Below the pieces are notes generated by a model that saw only the letters and a program-made list of their open reading frames with translations, was not told the origin of the DNA and did no database searches. A stretch of DNA of 64,000 nucleotides, from contig UCBZ01000017.1 of the NCBI GenBank assembly GCA_900470775.1, positions 291,181 to 355,180 of the forward strand, written 5' to 3'. The DNA comes from Hyphomicrobiales bacterium. GTDB lineage: Bacteria > Pseudomonadota > Alphaproteobacteria > Rhizobiales > Beijerinckiaceae. Positions 62,486 through 64,000 of this stretch are shown piece after piece. Each line of letters begins with the position of its first letter. Positions within the stretch are counted from its first letter, which is position 1. The position numbers and the translations under genes are program-made.

Positions 62486-63760
62486 TTACTGCGTCAGCCG
62501 AACCTGGCTGATCTCGCGCGCGATCTGCTGGAACACGGGCGTCAGCTGCGAGGCATTGCTGACCTCGTAATACATGCTCGGATCACTGGCGCAGTTCTGC
62601 AGCAGGGTGCGGTCGCCGTCGATGACGCGCACGGTGTAGACCTTGATCCCGGCCGTCTTGGCGGTCTGGCAGGCGAGCTTCGTGCGCTCGTCGATCTGGC
62701 TGCCATTGCTGGTGAAGCGGTTCTGCGTGTTCTCGCCATCGGTCAGCAGGATCATGTATTTCGACAGGCGCGGCGTCGCGAAAGCGCGCGCGCCGGTGAA
62801 GGGCACGCCGGGCGTCAGCGTCGCCATGCCCCAGGTCGCTCCGATCGTGACGTTGGTGTTGCCGACCGGCGTCATCCCGTTGATCGCGTTCGTCAGCGCC
62901 GTCCAGTCCGCCGTCAGCGGCAGGATCGGCGCCAGCGTCGACTGGGCACAGAAATCGGCTGGATACAGCGTATCATAGGCCGACACCGTCTCGTTGTCCT
63001 TCACATCGTTGGACATGTCGCGGTCGCTGACGCAGCCTGTCCAGGTCGACTTGGTGATCGTGACGGTATTGGGAATCCAGTTGCCCCACCGATCCTGCGT
63101 CCAGGTGGTTTTGGTCTGGTCGAAGCGCAGCCAGGCCTCGTCCTTGAGGGCGGTCCCGATCTTGACCTGCGTGGCGAAGGGCACGACCGAGATCTTGATC
63201 TGGTCGGTCTCGGTGGACGCGTCCTTCATGATTTGGATGAGATTGAGCGAGGCCGTCTTCAGCGCGGTCATCTTGTCGGAGGACGCCATCGAGCCGGTGT
63301 TGTCGAGCGCCAGCGCGAGCTCGATCGTGTTGGTGCCCCAGGTCGATTGGGAACTGCTCTTGATGGTCAGCGTGTCCTGGCCGATCAGCCGCGTCAGGCT
63401 GGTGTCGATGGCAAGCGACGCCTCGACCGTGATCGTGCGCGCGACACGGTTGATGCCGATCGTCGCCGAGGTGAAGCTCCGGGCGGAGTCGCCACGCAGG
63501 TTCGATTTGATCCACTTGTTGATGCGATCGCGCACCTCGGTGTCCGAGAGCTTGGCGGCATCGCGTGCGGCCATCAGCGCGGCGGAATCGACGGCTGCGT
63601 TGAGCACCTGGCGGGCGTTCGTGGCGCGGGAGTAGTCGATCGTCGCGCCGGTCAGCCCGATCACCGGAACCATCGCAAAACCGAACATCACCATGACGTT
63701 GCCGCGCTCGTTCGATGCGAACGCACGCCACTGTCGGATCAGGAAACGTCGCAGACCCAT
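62486..63760 (-). CDS. TadG-like pilus-assembly protein with von Willebrand A domain
   Basis: 424 residues. The N-terminal 'NERGNVMVMFGFAMVPVIGLTGATIDYSRATNARQVLNAAVDSAALMAARDA' is the TadE/TadG-like membrane and processing region (about 18-70). The von Willebrand A domain (about 150-400) has 'ELALALDNTGSMASSDKM' (D-N-T-G-S as the metal-binding loop) and 'YMILLTDGENTQNRF'. Tad-type pilus assembly or a surface adhesion role is likely. No other tad genes are visible in the window. Confidence 0.88.
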   Translation of the reverse strand: MGLRRFLIRQWRAFASNERGNVMVMFGFAMVPVIGLTGATIDYSRATNARQVLNAAVDSAALMAARDAAKLSDTEVRDRINKWIKSNLRGDSARSFTSATIGINRVARTITVEASLAIDTSLTRLIGQDTLTIKSSSQSTWGTNTIELALALDNTGSMASSDKMTALKTASLNLIQIMKDASTETDQIKISVVPFATQVKIGTALKDEAWLRFDQTKTTWTQDRWGNWIPNTVTITKSTWTGCVSDRDMSNDVKDNETVSAYDTLYPADFCAQSTLAPILPLTADWTALTNAINGMTPVGNTNVTIGATWGMATLTPGVPFTGARAFATPRLSKYMILLTDGENTQNRFTSNGSQIDERTKLACQTAKTAGIKVYTVRVIDGDRTLLQNCASDPSMYYEVSNASQLTPVFQQIAREISQVRLTQ

Positions 63761-63825
63761 GGCTTGGATACTCTTGTGACCTTGCAGCCATCAAGAGAGC
63801 ATCGGCAGGGCTTTCGCGAGGTTGA

Positions 63826-63846
63826 AACAAATTCCTTCAATTTGTT
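63826..63846. promoter_or_regulatory. A+T-rich inverted repeat upstream of the TadG-like gene
   Basis: AACAAATT, loop CCTTC, AATTTGTT: an 8-bp perfect dyad 66 bases before the start. Candidate operator in an otherwise GC-rich region. Confidence 0.4.
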
Positions 63847-63963
63847 GCAATCCGCCGAATCTGCGCATTTTTCGCGCCGGACGCCTCGCGATGGGAGGCA
63901 CCGCTCCGCCGGCGCGGCGTGGCCGCCGCGAGAAGCGGCGAGCCGCACCGGAGGGAAGCGGCC

Positions 63964-64000
63964 TCAGCTTGAGAGATAGGCTTTGCTGACCACGCGCTGG
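63964..64000 (-). CDS. Possible C-terminal end of a minus-strand gene
   Basis: The last 12 codons before the window edge read QRVVSKAYLSS and then stop (TGA, read at 63964-63966). Too little to classify; the gene would continue beyond the window. Confidence 0.3.
   Translation of the reverse strand, partial: QRVVSKAYLSS

Overview
The window reads as chromosome of a high-GC alphaproteobacterium of the order Hyphomicrobiales, most like a free-living Bosea-type or related organism. This is an inference from gene content and order: fabI and a histidine phosphatase near aroC-ribB, a folP-folB-folK cluster, TIGR02301, DUF1236 and DUF1499 proteins, a FeeM-type acyltransferase, a dihydroorotase beside ygfZ-tag, and a candidate BioR-type box at bioY. 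Nearly all of it is ordinary, densely packed housekeeping and transport DNA. One 5.4-kb integrated element is the clear exception.

Layout. 1-4.4 kb: the end of a GGDEF-EAL signalling protein, a FeeM-type N-acyltransferase behind a perfect 28-bp palindrome, and small membrane proteins. 4.5-7.9 kb: a three-gene B12-type ABC importer behind a cobalamin riboswitch on the minus strand. 8-16.9 kb: small exported proteins, Nudix, SDR, pdxH, a DnaJ-like chaperone, fabI, folP-folB-folK and a phosphatase. 16.9-19.5 kb: aroC and a RibB with an N-terminal helix-turn-helix. 20-25.4 kb: a 1,338-residue Pls/PosA-type single-module peptide synthetase next to an HDAC-family amidohydrolase. 25.6-33.1 kb: L,D-transpeptidase, phosphoesterase, class III aminotransferase, MarR, MBL hydrolase, bioY and a 45-residue lipoprotein.

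33.3-39.0 kb: tRNA-Pro, then tRNA-Gln carrying a genomic island. The island is bounded by a 17-bp direct repeat of the tRNA 3' end. It holds a tyrosine integrase, a serine recombinase, two small proteins and a protein with a nucleoside deoxyribosyltransferase-like domain of the kind often found in anti-phage loci. This is the best candidate for an undescribed system.

39.5-46 kb: two DUF1236 exported proteins, an exported MsrB-MsrA repair pair, and modABC with a ModE-like regulator. 46.2-53.5 kb: a ribose-type (CUT2) sugar importer with a ROK regulator, a Gfo/Idh/MocA dehydrogenase and a TIM-barrel isomerase. 53.6-57.7 kb: a spermidine/Fe-type ABC importer. 57.8-64 kb: a 2H phosphoesterase, dihydroorotase, ygfZ, tag, an HD hydrolase and a TadG-like von Willebrand A protein. 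Long palindromic intergenic repeats of at least two families are scattered through the window, two of them inside operons or collinear clusters.
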